Positions 17,018 through 24,559 of a stretch of DNA of 54,235 bases are shown piece by piece. Source of the DNA: Bradyrhizobium sp. 132 (GTDB lineage Bacteria > Pseudomonadota > Alphaproteobacteria > Rhizobiales > Xanthobacteraceae). How positions within the stretch are numbered: the first letter of the stretch is position 1; every line of letters begins with the position of its first letter. The notes beneath the pieces are model-generated. The model was not told where the DNA came from, searched no databases, and worked only from the letters and a program-made list of their open reading frames with translations. The stretch is from positions 1 to 54,235 of the forward strand of contig NZ_JADPKY010000067.1 of the NCBI RefSeq assembly GCF_023074185.1, read 5' to 3'. The position numbers were made by a program, and so were the translations under genes.

Positions 17018-17887
17018 ATGACCATCCTCGTTACCGGCGCAACCGGCACCATCGGCCGCAATGTCGTCGAACAGCTCGTCAAGCGCGGCGCTGATATCCG
17101 CGCTCTCGCTCGCGATCCTGCAAAGGCAAACCTGCCGGCAGGCGTCACGGTCGTGCAGGGCGACCTGCTCGACGTCGACTCGCTGCGCAGCGCGTTCAAG
17201 GGCGTCTCGACCCTGTTCTTGCTCAACGCAGTGCTCGCCGATGAATTCACGCAGGCGCTGATCGCGCTCAACGTGGCCCGCGAGGCCGGCGTCGAGCGCG
17301 TGGTCTACCTCTCGGTGATCCACAGCGATCGCTACGTGAATGTCCCGCACTTTGCCGGCAAGTTCGGCGTCGAGCGGATGATCGAGCAGATGGGCTTCAA
17401 CGCCACCATCCTGCGCCCCGCCTACTTCATGAATAATGATCTCACGATCAAGGACGTGGTGACCGGATACGGCATCTATCCGATGCCCATCGGGAGCAGG
17501 GGGCTCGCCATGATCGATGCGCGCGACATCGGCGAGATCGCGGCCGTCGAGCTCATCCGTCGTGAGCGAGCCGCAGCGCCGCTTGCGCTCGACCGCATCA
17601 ATCTGGTCGGTCCCGAAACGCTGACCGGCGCGAAAGCCGCCGCCGTCTGGTCGGAGGTGCTGGGTCGCACGATCGCCTATCCCGGTGACGATACCGCCGG
17701 CTTCGAGAAGAATCTCCGGCAGTTCATGCCGAGCTGGATGGCCTACGACATGCGGCTGATGAGCGAGCGTTTCCTCACCGAGGGAATGGTCCCAGAGGCC
17801 GGCGACGTCGAGCGGCTGACCGCGCTGTTGGGGCGTCCCCTGCGCTCCTATCGCGACCTTGTCTCCGAGATCGCGGCCTTTGCCTGA
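17018..17887 (+). CDS. NmrA-like NAD(P)-binding protein (atypical SDR)
   Basis: A 289-residue Rossmann-fold protein. TGATGTIGRNVVEQL at residues 6-20 is the dinucleotide-binding glycine motif. LARDPAKANLPAGVTVVQGDL and STLFLLNAV follow as in NmrA/SDRa5 proteins. No complete YxxxK catalytic pair is obvious, so it may be a redox sensor or a quinone-reductase-like enzyme. The ATG with CGGAG upstream was chosen over a longer frame lacking a ribosome site. It is probably under control of the divergent LysR gene. Confidence 0.82.
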   Translation: MTILVTGATGTIGRNVVEQLVKRGADIRALARDPAKANLPAGVTVVQGDLLDVDSLRSAFKGVSTLFLLNAVLADEFTQALIALNVAREAGVERVVYLSVIHSDRYVNVPHFAGKFGVERMIEQMGFNATILRPAYFMNNDLTIKDVVTGYGIYPMPIGSRGLAMIDARDIGEIAAVELIRRERAAAPLALDRINLVGPETLTGAKAAAVWSEVLGRTIAYPGDDTAGFEKNLRQFMPSWMAYDMRLMSERFLTEGMVPEAGDVERLTALLGRPLRSYRDLVSEIAAFA

Positions 17888-17935
17888 CGGCACGGGCACG
17901 TCCCATCGCGACAACGTGCCTGGCTACACCCTTGA

Positions 17936-19672
17936 TCAGCGCGCGTGCAACATCGCAAGCAGGACCACGACGACGCAGGCGAGCGCCGCCGTGGTCAATT
18001 TCCAGAACATCAGCGGGCTGCGCTCCAGCAAGGGCGTGATCCGCGTGTCGAGATAGGCCGGATTGGGCGAGCGAAGCTCGAAGACGAATTCGGACAGATC
18101 CTCGTGCCGCTTGTAGGGATCCGGATGGAGCGCACGTCTGAGCGCGCCGTCGACCCAAGCAGGCACGTTGCTGTCGTCGTTGGCCGGGCGATATTTGAGC
18201 CTCCGCACGTCCGCCTTGCGCCGGATACTGGCGATTTGGGTGCCATAGGGAAGCTTTCCCGTCAGCATCTGGTAGCAGATCACGGCCAGCGAAAACATGT
18301 CGGAGCGCGACGAGCCGCCTTGCCCAAGAAAATATTCCGGCGCCGTGTACTGGACCGTTCCCAGAATTTCGTCGGCCTCGTCCTGCGGCGCGGCCTCCGC
18401 GACGCCTGCCACCCTGACTGATCCAAAGTCGATGATCTTCGCGGTCCCGGTCTTGTCGATCAGGATGTTGTCGGGCCTGAGGTCCTGATGCAGCATTTCC
18501 ATGCGGTGGAAGGCGCGCAGGCCCGCGGCGATTTGCTCGACCAGTCCGCGGACGGTTTCGAGATCGGGGCGTGGATTGTCCGTCATCCATTGCCGCAAGG
18601 TCTGACCTTCGACGAATTCGGTGGCAACGTAGAGATAGCTGCGCCGTTTCGACTGCGACAACGGCTTCAGCACGTGCGGGCTGTCGATCCGGCGCGCGAT
18701 CCACTCCTCCATCAGGAAGCGCTTCAAATAGGCGGCATTGTCGCGCAAATCGATCGACGGAAGCTTCAGCGCGACTGGCTCTTCGGTTACTGCGTCGACG
18801 GCAAGGTAGATGTGACTGCGGCTGCTGCCGTGGATTTCGCGGACGATCCTGTAGCCGTCGAAGATTGCCCGCGGCTCCGGCAGCGGGGGAAGCGGCAGTT
18901 GGGAGGTCTGGTTGAAGATGCCGGCTGGCTCGCGCTGCGGCACCGCATCGATGCGGAGGATCTGGACCGTGATGTTGTCGTCGCTGCCGCGCCGGTAGGC
19001 TTCCTCGACGATCGCTTTCGCCGCCTCGTCGAGCCCGGCTGCATGCTCGCTGAGCGCGCTCGTGATGAAACGCGCGTCGACGAATTCATAGGCGCCGTCG
19101 GTCGCCAGCAGGAAAGTGTCGCCAGTCTCGATTTCGAAACTCTGGTAGTCGATCTCGAGCTGCGGATTGATGCCGAGCGCGCGGCCGAGATAGGTTTGCT
19201 CCGACGACACGATGATCCGGTGATCGTCGGTCAGCTGCTCGAGCGCCTTGCCGGCGACGCGATAGACGCGACAGTCGCCAACGTGGAAGATGTGAGCGGT
19301 GGTCGCCTTGATGACCATGGCGCTCAGGGTGCAGACATAGCCCTTGTCGCGGTCATAGGCATATTGGCTCTTGCGCGTCTGCGCGTGCAGCCAGGAATTG
19401 GTGGCATCCAGCACGCGGCGGGCTGAGGTCTTCACCGTCCAGGATTCAGACGTGCAGTAATAGTCCATCAGGAAGCTCTTGACCGCCGACTCGCTGGCGA
19501 TCTGGCTCACCGTGCTGCTGGAGATGCCGTCGGCGAGGACGGCCGCAATGCCCTTCAGGCTGAGCATCGGCTCGTCCGGAACGAGGACGCCGTGAAAATC
19601 CTGGTTGATGGGCTTGCGACCCTTGTCGGAATGCTGGCCGACCGAGATCTGAAGTCCGCGGGTCATTGTCAT
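17936..19672 (-). CDS. Fused PP2C-type phosphatase and Ser/Thr protein kinase, membrane-anchored
   Basis: About 578 residues. A PP2C domain at about 5-245 (SDKGRKPINQDFHG, VLADGISSS, HVGDCRVYR, LLATDGAYEF, GSDDNITVQ) leads into a protein kinase domain at about 270-530 (VALKLPS lysine, HQDLRPDNILID catalytic loop, DFGSVRVAG, TAPEY). One C-terminal membrane helix (TTAALACVVVVLLAMLHA) anchors it with both enzymes cytoplasmic. All core catalytic residues are present. A TTG at 19681 would touch the preceding hairpin, so an ATG (19672 or 19666) is likelier. It lies behind the nitrite channel gene and probably tunes nitrate assimilation; its targets are unknown. Confidence 0.88.
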   Translation of the reverse strand: MTMTRGLQISVGQHSDKGRKPINQDFHGVLVPDEPMLSLKGIAAVLADGISSSTVSQIASESAVKSFLMDYYCTSESWTVKTSARRVLDATNSWLHAQTRKSQYAYDRDKGYVCTLSAMVIKATTAHIFHVGDCRVYRVAGKALEQLTDDHRIIVSSEQTYLGRALGINPQLEIDYQSFEIETGDTFLLATDGAYEFVDARFITSALSEHAAGLDEAAKAIVEEAYRRGSDDNITVQILRIDAVPQREPAGIFNQTSQLPLPPLPEPRAIFDGYRIVREIHGSSRSHIYLAVDAVTEEPVALKLPSIDLRDNAAYLKRFLMEEWIARRIDSPHVLKPLSQSKRRSYLYVATEFVEGQTLRQWMTDNPRPDLETVRGLVEQIAAGLRAFHRMEMLHQDLRPDNILIDKTGTAKIIDFGSVRVAGVAEAAPQDEADEILGTVQYTAPEYFLGQGGSSRSDMFSLAVICYQMLTGKLPYGTQIASIRRKADVRRLKYRPANDDSNVPAWVDGALRRALHPDPYKRHEDLSEFVFELRSPNPAYLDTRITPLLERSPLMFWKLTTAALACVVVVLLAMLHAR

Positions 19673-19681
19673 CACCGGCAA

Positions 19682-19716
19682 AGGGGAGCCTCACCCTGGT
19701 CGGACGAGGCTCCCCT
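19682..19716 (-). terminator. Terminator or attenuator hairpin between the FNT channel and kinase genes
   Basis: A perfect 11-bp stem (19682-19692 with 19706-19716, 13-base loop), followed on the reverse strand by TTTGCC. It fills almost the whole 60-base gap after the channel gene, so transcripts entering the kinase gene would be reduced. The short T-run suggests partial termination. Confidence 0.65.
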
Positions 19717-19732
19717 GTCGAGACGTTTTCGA

Positions 19733-20572
19733 TCAGGCCGCAACGCGGGTCGGCGCGGCCTTGCCGGCCTGCCGCTTCGGTTTGGTCATGACGTGCGTGG
19801 TGTAGAGGGTCATGCCGGTGAAGGCGAGGCCGCCGACGAGATTGCCGAGCACGGTCGGGATCTCGTTCCAGATCAGATAGTCCATGATCGAGAACTTCGC
19901 GTGCAGCATCAGGCCCGAAGGAAACAGGAACATGTTCACGACGGAATGCTCGAACACCATGTAGAAGAACAGCATGATGGGCATCCACATCGCGATGACC
20001 TTGCCGGGGACCGAGGTCGAGATCATGGCGCCGACGACGCCGGTCGAGACCATCCAGTTGCAGAGCATGCCGCGCATGAACAGGGTTGCCATGCCGGCGG
20101 CGCCATGCGCGGCGTAGCCGAGCGTTCGGCCTTCGCCGATATTTCCGATGGCCGCGCCGACCTTGTCGGGCTCTTGCGTGAAACCGAACGTCGTGACGAA
20201 GGCCATCATGAAGGCGACGGTGAGGGCGCCGCCGAAGTTGCCGACGAAGACGAGGCCCCAGTTGCGCAGCACGCCGCCAAGCGTGACGCCGGGACGCTTG
20301 TCGATCAGGGCGAGCGGTGAGAGCACGAACACGCCGGTGAGCAGATCGAAGCCGAGCAGGTACAGCATGATGAAGCCGACCGGAAACAGCATCGCGCCGA
20401 CCAGCGGCTGGCCGGTGTTGACGTTGATCGTGATGGCGAACCATGCGCCGAGCGTGAGAATGGCGCCGGCCATATAAGCGCGGATGATGGTATCCCGGGT
20501 GGACATGAAGATCTTGGACTCGCCCGCATCCACCATCTTGGTGACGAATTCCGAAGGCGCGAGATACGACAT
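19733..20572 (-). CDS. Formate/nitrite transporter (FNT) family channel, likely nitrite
   Basis: A 279-residue inner-membrane protein with six hydrophobic helices of the FocA/NirC fold. Family landmarks are LFPVGFIMLYLLGFDLLTG, LRNWGLVFVGNFGGAL, GMLCNWMVSTGV and FEHSVVNMFLFPSGL (the FEHSVVNM pore-histidine motif). Its place back-to-back with nrtABC and under a sigma54-type promoter argues for nitrite rather than formate. AAGGAACC precedes the ATG; the long upstream extension is untranslated leader. The C-terminus is Lys/Arg-rich. Confidence 0.88.
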   Translation of the reverse strand: MSYLAPSEFVTKMVDAGESKIFMSTRDTIIRAYMAGAILTLGAWFAITINVNTGQPLVGAMLFPVGFIMLYLLGFDLLTGVFVLSPLALIDKRPGVTLGGVLRNWGLVFVGNFGGALTVAFMMAFVTTFGFTQEPDKVGAAIGNIGEGRTLGYAAHGAAGMATLFMRGMLCNWMVSTGVVGAMISTSVPGKVIAMWMPIMLFFYMVFEHSVVNMFLFPSGLMLHAKFSIMDYLIWNEIPTVLGNLVGGLAFTGMTLYTTHVMTKPKRQAGKAAPTRVAA

Positions 20573-20787
20573 CGATGGTTCCTTTTGCTTCGTAAGAGAG
20601 ATCACGCCCTCCTGCGAGAGCGATTGAACGTCATTGGCCGTGCGGGCTGCCTGCCGCGCACGAGGGCTTGGAATGGTTTCGGAAGCCTTGGGAATCGCGT
20701 CACGACGACCGAGCCGGGAAGGGCCGCGAAGCAGTTGAGCTTCCTCGTTGCGGCCGCCAGAGGCTGCAACCATGCGGCAAAGCCGCA

Positions 20788-20799
20788 GTCTTCGTTGAC
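20788..20799 (-). promoter_or_regulatory. Short hexaloop hairpin at the 5' end of the FNT-channel transcript
   Basis: On the reverse strand GTC-AACGAA-GAC forms a 3-bp stem with a six-base loop having A at position 1 and G at position 4, the ANTAR-protein target pattern. It begins at about +2 from the predicted sigma54 start. Alone it would be weak. It is listed because nrtA and narK have the same loop pattern at the same place. Confidence 0.4.
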
Positions 20800-20810
20800 A
20801 TGATGGAAGA

Positions 20811-20827
20811 AGCAAATTGCGTGCCGG
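20811..20827 (-). promoter_or_regulatory. Sigma54 promoter of the FNT-channel gene
   Basis: The reverse strand reads CCGGCACG-CAAT-TTGCT, a near-exact match to the RpoN -24/-12 consensus TTGGCACG-N4-TTGCW. The predicted start is near 20800, giving a leader of about 230 bases. The NtrC-like dyads are centred 111 bp upstream. Confidence 0.75.
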
Positions 20828-20921
20828 GGCCTGCAGCTTGAAAAGAGTTAGCGATATCAATTAGATAACATTGCAACGGTTCAGATTTCGATGCACTCCA
20901 TGGCCTTATGCTTGAGCCGCT

Positions 20922-20954
20922 GCATAGTATTTGTGCGCCGCACAAGGATTGAGC
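20922..20954. promoter_or_regulatory. Bidirectional NtrC-like enhancer between the FNT-channel and nrtA genes
   Basis: Two 15-bp dyads of the NtrC pattern GCAC-N7-GTGC, each with one mismatch: GCAT-N7-GTGC (20922-20936) and GCAC-N7-GAGC (20940-20954). Their centres are 18 bp apart. Together they form the palindrome TTGTGCGCCGCACAA in the middle. The centre lies 111 bp from the leftward and 110 bp from the rightward sigma54 -24 box, so one enhancer can serve both genes. Confidence 0.65.
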
Positions 20955-21047
20955 AGGTCGCAAATTTCACGTGCGGACTAAGCCTGCGACAGACTGGCGC
21001 GGCGCCCATAACATTATGAACTGGCGTCGCTTTTCGCTGTTTTGGGC

Positions 21048-21064
21048 TTGGCACGAAGCTTGAA
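21048..21064 (+). promoter_or_regulatory. Sigma54 promoter of nrtABC
   Basis: TTGGCACG-AAGC-TTGAA: the -24 element is perfect and the -12 element differs from TTGCA by one base. The predicted start is near 21075, giving a leader of about 170 bases before nrtA. The same TTGAA variant is found before narK. Confidence 0.72.
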
Positions 21065-21076
21065 TAGTTCCCAGCC

Positions 21077-21094
21077 GACGCCATTGAAGCCGTC
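21077..21094 (+). promoter_or_regulatory. Hexaloop hairpin at the 5' end of the nrtA leader (ANTAR-target type)
   Basis: GACGCC-ATTGAA-GCCGTC: six-base arms with one internal C-C mismatch and a hexaloop with A1 and G4, as recognised by ANTAR antiterminators such as NasT/NasR. It starts at about +3 of the predicted transcript. The arms are identical to those in the narK leader although the loops differ. A second A1/G4 loop, TGC-AACGAC-GCA, lies at 21219-21230. Confidence 0.55.
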
Positions 21095-21129
21095 CCGCGA
21101 GACTTCTCATCCGATTTGTGACGCCACCA

Positions 21130-21148
21130 GACGGGGGTTTTCCCCGTC
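21130..21148 (+). other. Stem-loop in the nrtA leader, possible attenuator
   Basis: A perfect 7-bp stem GACGGGG/CCCCGTC with loop GTTTT, followed 17 bases later by a run of six T. It could be part of the termination element that an antiterminator would overcome, but the T-run is not directly after the stem. Confidence 0.35.
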
Positions 21149-21246
21149 GCGCGTTCGCATGGGCCTTTTTTGGGGTCACGGACGGACGGGCTGCTCGCGT
21201 GCACTGACGCAATCATTCTGCAACGACGCAAAGGACGACACCGCCA

Positions 21247-22566
21247 ATGACCAAGCGCACCCGCCGGCCCTCGGAAACGATCGGCCTGAACCGCCGTCAA
21301 TTGATGAAGGCTGCCGGCTCGACCGCCGCACTCCTCGCCGCTGCCAAGCTGAATTTCCCCGCCGGCGCTTTCGCGCAGGACGCCGGCCCCGAGGTCAAGG
21401 GCGCCAAGCTCGGCTTCATCGCCCTCACCGACGCGACCCCGCTGTTCGTCGCGAAGGAGAAGGGCATCTTCGCCAAATACGGCATGCCCGATGTCGAGGT
21501 CCAGAAGCAGGCCTCCTGGGGCACCACGCGTGACAATCTCGTGCTCGGCTCCGAAGGCAATGGCATCGACGGCGCGCACATCTTGACCCCGATGCCGTAT
21601 CTGATCTCGGCCGGCAAGGTGACGCAGAACAACCAGCCCACGCCGATGTACATTCTGGCGCGCCTGAACCTGAACGGTCAGTGCATCTCGGTCGCCAAGG
21701 AATATGCGGACCTCAAGGTCGGCATCGACACCGCGCCCTTCAAGACCGCGCTGGAGAAGAAGAAGACCTCAGGAAAGTCGGTGAAGGCCGCGATGACCTT
21801 TCCCGGCGGCACCCATGATCTCTGGATCCGCTACTGGCTCGCTGCCGGCGGGATCGATCCCGACAAGGACATCGAGACCATCGTGGTGCCGCCGCCTCAG
21901 ATGGTGGCCAATATGAAGGTCGGCACCATGGACTGCTTCTGCGTCTGTGAGCCCTGGAACCTCCAGCTCATCCACCAGGAGATCGGCTACACCGCGATCA
22001 CCACCGGCGAGCTATGGGACAAGCATCCCGAAAAGTCGTTCGGCATGCGCGCGGCCTGGGTCGACAAATACCCGAAGGCGGCGAAGGCGCTGCTGATGGC
22101 TGTGATGGAAGCCCAGCAATGGTCGGAGAAGGTTGAGAACCGAGAGGAAGCCGCAGTGATCTGCGCCAAGCGCCAGTGGATCAACTGCCCGGTTGAGGAC
22201 ATCACCGATCGCATGAAAGGCAAGTTCGACTACGGCACCGGTCGCATCGTCGACAATTCGCCGCAGCAGATGCGCTTCTGGAAGGACCAGGCCTCCTATC
22301 CGTTCCAGAGCCATGATCTCTGGTTCCTCACCGAAGACATCCGCTGGGGCAAGTACGAGGCGAATTTCGACACCAAGGCGCTCATTGCCAAGGTCAACCG
22401 CGAGGACATGTGGCGCGATGCGGCCAAGACGCTGGGCGTCGCTACTGCCGATGTCCCGGCCTTCACCTCGCGCGGCAAGGAAACCTTCTTCGACGGCAAG
22501 GTGTTCGACCCCGAAAATCCGGCCGCCTATCTGAAGTCGCTCGCGATCAAGCGCGTCGAAGTCTGA
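21247..22566 (+). CDS. nrtA: Nitrate ABC transporter substrate-binding protein
   Basis: A 439-residue periplasmic binding protein of the NrtA/CmpA type. A twin-arginine-like leader (LNRRQLMKAAGS to GAFAQD, about 44 residues) precedes the mature protein. Family-specific stretches include ADLKVGIDTAPF, FPGGTHDLWIRYWLAAGGI, CFCVCEPWNLQLIHQ and the C-terminal FDGKVFDPENPAAYLKSL. It captures nitrate for the NrtBC importer. It is the first gene of an operon with nrtB and nrtC, behind a sigma54-type promoter. The order and strand match the Bradyrhizobium nitrate-assimilation locus. Confidence 0.92.
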   Translation: MTKRTRRPSETIGLNRRQLMKAAGSTAALLAAAKLNFPAGAFAQDAGPEVKGAKLGFIALTDATPLFVAKEKGIFAKYGMPDVEVQKQASWGTTRDNLVLGSEGNGIDGAHILTPMPYLISAGKVTQNNQPTPMYILARLNLNGQCISVAKEYADLKVGIDTAPFKTALEKKKTSGKSVKAAMTFPGGTHDLWIRYWLAAGGIDPDKDIETIVVPPPQMVANMKVGTMDCFCVCEPWNLQLIHQEIGYTAITTGELWDKHPEKSFGMRAAWVDKYPKAAKALLMAVMEAQQWSEKVENREEAAVICAKRQWINCPVEDITDRMKGKFDYGTGRIVDNSPQQMRFWKDQASYPFQSHDLWFLTEDIRWGKYEANFDTKALIAKVNREDMWRDAAKTLGVATADVPAFTSRGKETFFDGKVFDPENPAAYLKSLAIKRVEV

Positions 22567-22637
22567 TGGAGCCTGCGGCTGCCGTGAGGCGGCCGCATCG
22601 TCTTGGAAAGCCGAGATCCGGAGCCGGAGAGATAGCG

Positions 22638-23534
22638 ATGAACATGCCTGCCACGAAGATGGACATTGAGACCGCGACCCCGACGGGTACCGCCGCGCCG
22701 GTCGTCGCGATGACACCGAAGCGGCCGCCGCGCGGCGAGACCTACGCGCGGATGGCGCGGGAGACCGCCGTGCGCGTGATCCCGTCGCTCGTCGTGGTCG
22801 CACTGCTGATGCTGGTATGGGAGCTGGTCTGCCGCCGCGCCGGCTCGGCGCTGCCGCCGCCGTCGAAAGTCTTCAAGGACACCAAGGAACTGATCCTCGA
22901 TCCGTTCTTCGATCACGGCGGCATCGACAAGGGTCTGTTCTGGCATCTCTCAGCCAGTCTCCAGCGCGTCGCGCTCGGCTATTCGCTGTCCGCCATCGCC
23001 GGCATTGCGCTCGGCGTCCTGGTCGGCCAGTCGGTCTGGGCCATGCGCGGGCTCGATCCGTTGTTTCAGGTCTTGCGCACGATTCCGCCGCTGGCCTGGC
23101 TGCCGCTGTCGCTCGCGGCGTTCCGCGACGGCCAGCCCTCGGCGATCTTCGTCATCTTCATCACCTCGATCTGGCCGATCATCATCAACACCGCGGTCGG
23201 CGTCCGCAACATCCCGCAGGACTACCGCAACGTCGCCGCGGTGGTGCAGCTCAATCCGCTCGAGTTCTTCGCCAAGATCATGATCCCGGCCGCCGCGCCC
23301 TACATCTTCACGGGGCTTCGCATCGGCATCGGCTTGTCCTGGCTCGCGATCGTGGCCGCGGAAATGCTGATCGGCGGCGTCGGCATCGGCTTCTTCATCT
23401 GGGACGCGTGGAATTCCTCGCATATCAGCGAGATCATCCTGGCGCTGTTCTATGTCGGCATCATCGGCTTCGTGCTCGACCGTCTGATCGCGGGCGTCGG
23501 CAAGATCGTCACCCGCGGCACCGCGCCGAACTGA
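22638..23534 (+). CDS. nrtB: Nitrate ABC transporter permease
   Basis: A 298-residue inner-membrane protein. After a roughly 50-residue cytoplasmic N-terminus (TPTGTAAPVV), about six helices follow. The BPD-type EAA-loop region is RNVAAVVQLNPLEFFAKIMIP, the contact to the ATPase. RTIPPLAWLPLSLAAF is typical of the nitrate/taurine/sulfonate permease group. The ATG at GGAGAGATAGCG fits; earlier in-frame starts fall inside the tail of nrtA. It pairs with nrtC, which begins 11 bases after its stop codon. Confidence 0.9.
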   Translation: MNMPATKMDIETATPTGTAAPVVAMTPKRPPRGETYARMARETAVRVIPSLVVVALLMLVWELVCRRAGSALPPPSKVFKDTKELILDPFFDHGGIDKGLFWHLSASLQRVALGYSLSAIAGIALGVLVGQSVWAMRGLDPLFQVLRTIPPLAWLPLSLAAFRDGQPSAIFVIFITSIWPIIINTAVGVRNIPQDYRNVAAVVQLNPLEFFAKIMIPAAAPYIFTGLRIGIGLSWLAIVAAEMLIGGVGIGFFIWDAWNSSHISEIILALFYVGIIGFVLDRLIAGVGKIVTRGTAPN

Positions 23535-23545
23535 AGGGAAAGCAC

Positions 23546-24340
23546 ATGACCACCTATTTGAAGCTCGACCACATCGACAAGGTCTTCACCCGCGGCGCGG
23601 CCACGACCGAGGTGTTGAAGGAGATCAACCTGACGATCGAGAAGAGCGAATACGTCTCGATCATCGGCCATTCCGGTTGCGGCAAGTCGACCCTGCTCAA
23701 CATCATCGCAGGATTGACCACCGCCACCACCGGCGGCGTACTGCTGGAGAACCGCGAGGTGAACTCGCCGGGTCCGGATCGCGCAGTGGTGTTCCAGAAC
23801 CACAGCCTGCTGCCGTGGCTGACGGTGTACGAGAACGTCAGGCTCGGCGTCGACAAGGTCTTCGCCAAGACCAAGAAGCGCGCCGAACGCGACGCATGGG
23901 TCATGCACAATCTCAACCTCGTGCAGATGGCCCACGCCAAGGACAAGCGGCCCTCGGAAATCTCCGGCGGCATGAAGCAGCGCGTCGGCATTGCCCGCGC
24001 GCTTGCGATGGAGCCCAAGGTGTTGCTGCTCGACGAGCCGTTCGGCGCGCTCGACGCGCTGACCCGCGCGCATTTGCAGGACTCCGTGATGGCGCTGCAT
24101 CAGAAGCTAGGCAACACCATCTTGATGATCACCCACGACGTCGACGAGGCCGTGCTGTTGTCCGACCGCATCGTCATGATGACGAACGGGCCGAGCGCGC
24201 GCATCGGCGAGGTGCTGGAGGTGCCGCTGGCGCGCCCGCGCAAGCGGCTCGAGCTCGCGACCAACGCCGCTTATCTGAAGTGCCGGCAGCGCGTGCTCGA
24301 ATTCCTCTATGAGCGTCATCGCTTCGTCGAAGCCGCGTAA
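23546..24340 (+). CDS. nrtC: Nitrate ABC transporter ATP-binding protein
   Basis: A 264-residue cytoplasmic ATPase with Walker A GHSGCGKST (41-49), Q-loop VFQNHSLLPW, signature SGGMKQR (140-146), Walker B VLLLDEP (159-165) and H-loop THDVDE. The length corresponds to NrtD-like ATPases without the extra C-terminal nitrate-binding domain of cyanobacterial NrtC. It powers NrtB. AAGGGAAAGC precedes the ATG. It ends the operon; the following 337-base gap carries the narK control region. Confidence 0.92.
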   Translation: MTTYLKLDHIDKVFTRGAATTEVLKEINLTIEKSEYVSIIGHSGCGKSTLLNIIAGLTTATTGGVLLENREVNSPGPDRAVVFQNHSLLPWLTVYENVRLGVDKVFAKTKKRAERDAWVMHNLNLVQMAHAKDKRPSEISGGMKQRVGIARALAMEPKVLLLDEPFGALDALTRAHLQDSVMALHQKLGNTILMITHDVDEAVLLSDRIVMMTNGPSARIGEVLEVPLARPRKRLELATNAAYLKCRQRVLEFLYERHRFVEAA

Positions 24341-24386
24341 GCGCGTCGTTAACACATGCGTGGCCCGCACAAATAACAGACATCAA

Positions 24387-24419
24387 GCTCAATCCTTGTG
24401 CGCCGCACAAGGATTGAGC
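24387..24419. promoter_or_regulatory. 33-bp perfect palindrome with two NtrC-like dyads upstream of narK
   Basis: Left arm 24387-24402, centre base 24403, right arm 24404-24419, with all 16 pairs matching. It can be read as two 15-bp NtrC-like dyads, GCTC-N7-GTGC and GCAC-N7-GAGC, with centres 18 bp apart. The right 24 bases are identical to the enhancer at 20931-20954, and similarity continues for about 45 more bases. The centre is 111 bp before the -24 box of narK. Confidence 0.65.
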
Positions 24420-24513
24420 GAATCGCAAAATTTGCGTGCGAATGGAGCCCTGCAACAATTTCGGGCTGTTCCAATAAGTCTCTGAATTCCCTGTATTTAC
24501 CGAATGCGCGCAG

Positions 24514-24530
24514 TTGGCACGGAAATTGAA
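24514..24530 (+). promoter_or_regulatory. Sigma54 promoter of the narK-bjgb-flp-nasC operon
   Basis: TTGGCACG-GAAA-TTGAA: a perfect -24 element and the same one-base -12 variant as at nrtA. The predicted start is near 24541, with a leader of about 137 bases. Nitrogen-limitation control through NtrC and RpoN is the expected reading. Confidence 0.72.
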
Positions 24531-24541
24531 GCACCAACCGC

Positions 24542-24559
24542 GACGCCAACGACGCCGTC
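24542..24559 (+). promoter_or_regulatory. Hexaloop hairpin at the 5' end of the narK leader (ANTAR-target type)
   Basis: GACGCC-AACGAC-GCCGTC, with arms identical to those in the nrtA leader, the same C-C mismatch, and a loop with A1 and G4. It starts at about +2 of the predicted RNA. A second copy of the loop sits in CTGC-AACGAC-GCAG (24639-24652), about 25 bases before the start codon. NasT-type nitrate-responsive antitermination is the likely function. Confidence 0.58.

Noticed and set aside
19673..19681. TTG start for the kinase/phosphatase
   Set aside because: It would lie directly at the base of an 11-bp hairpin with no ribosome site; ATG codons 9 and 15 bases later are likelier.
24387..24419. 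33-bp palindrome as the terminator of nrtC
   Set aside because: No T-run on either strand, and the same core recurs before nrtA, where it follows no gene end; spacing to sigma54 promoters fits an enhancer better.
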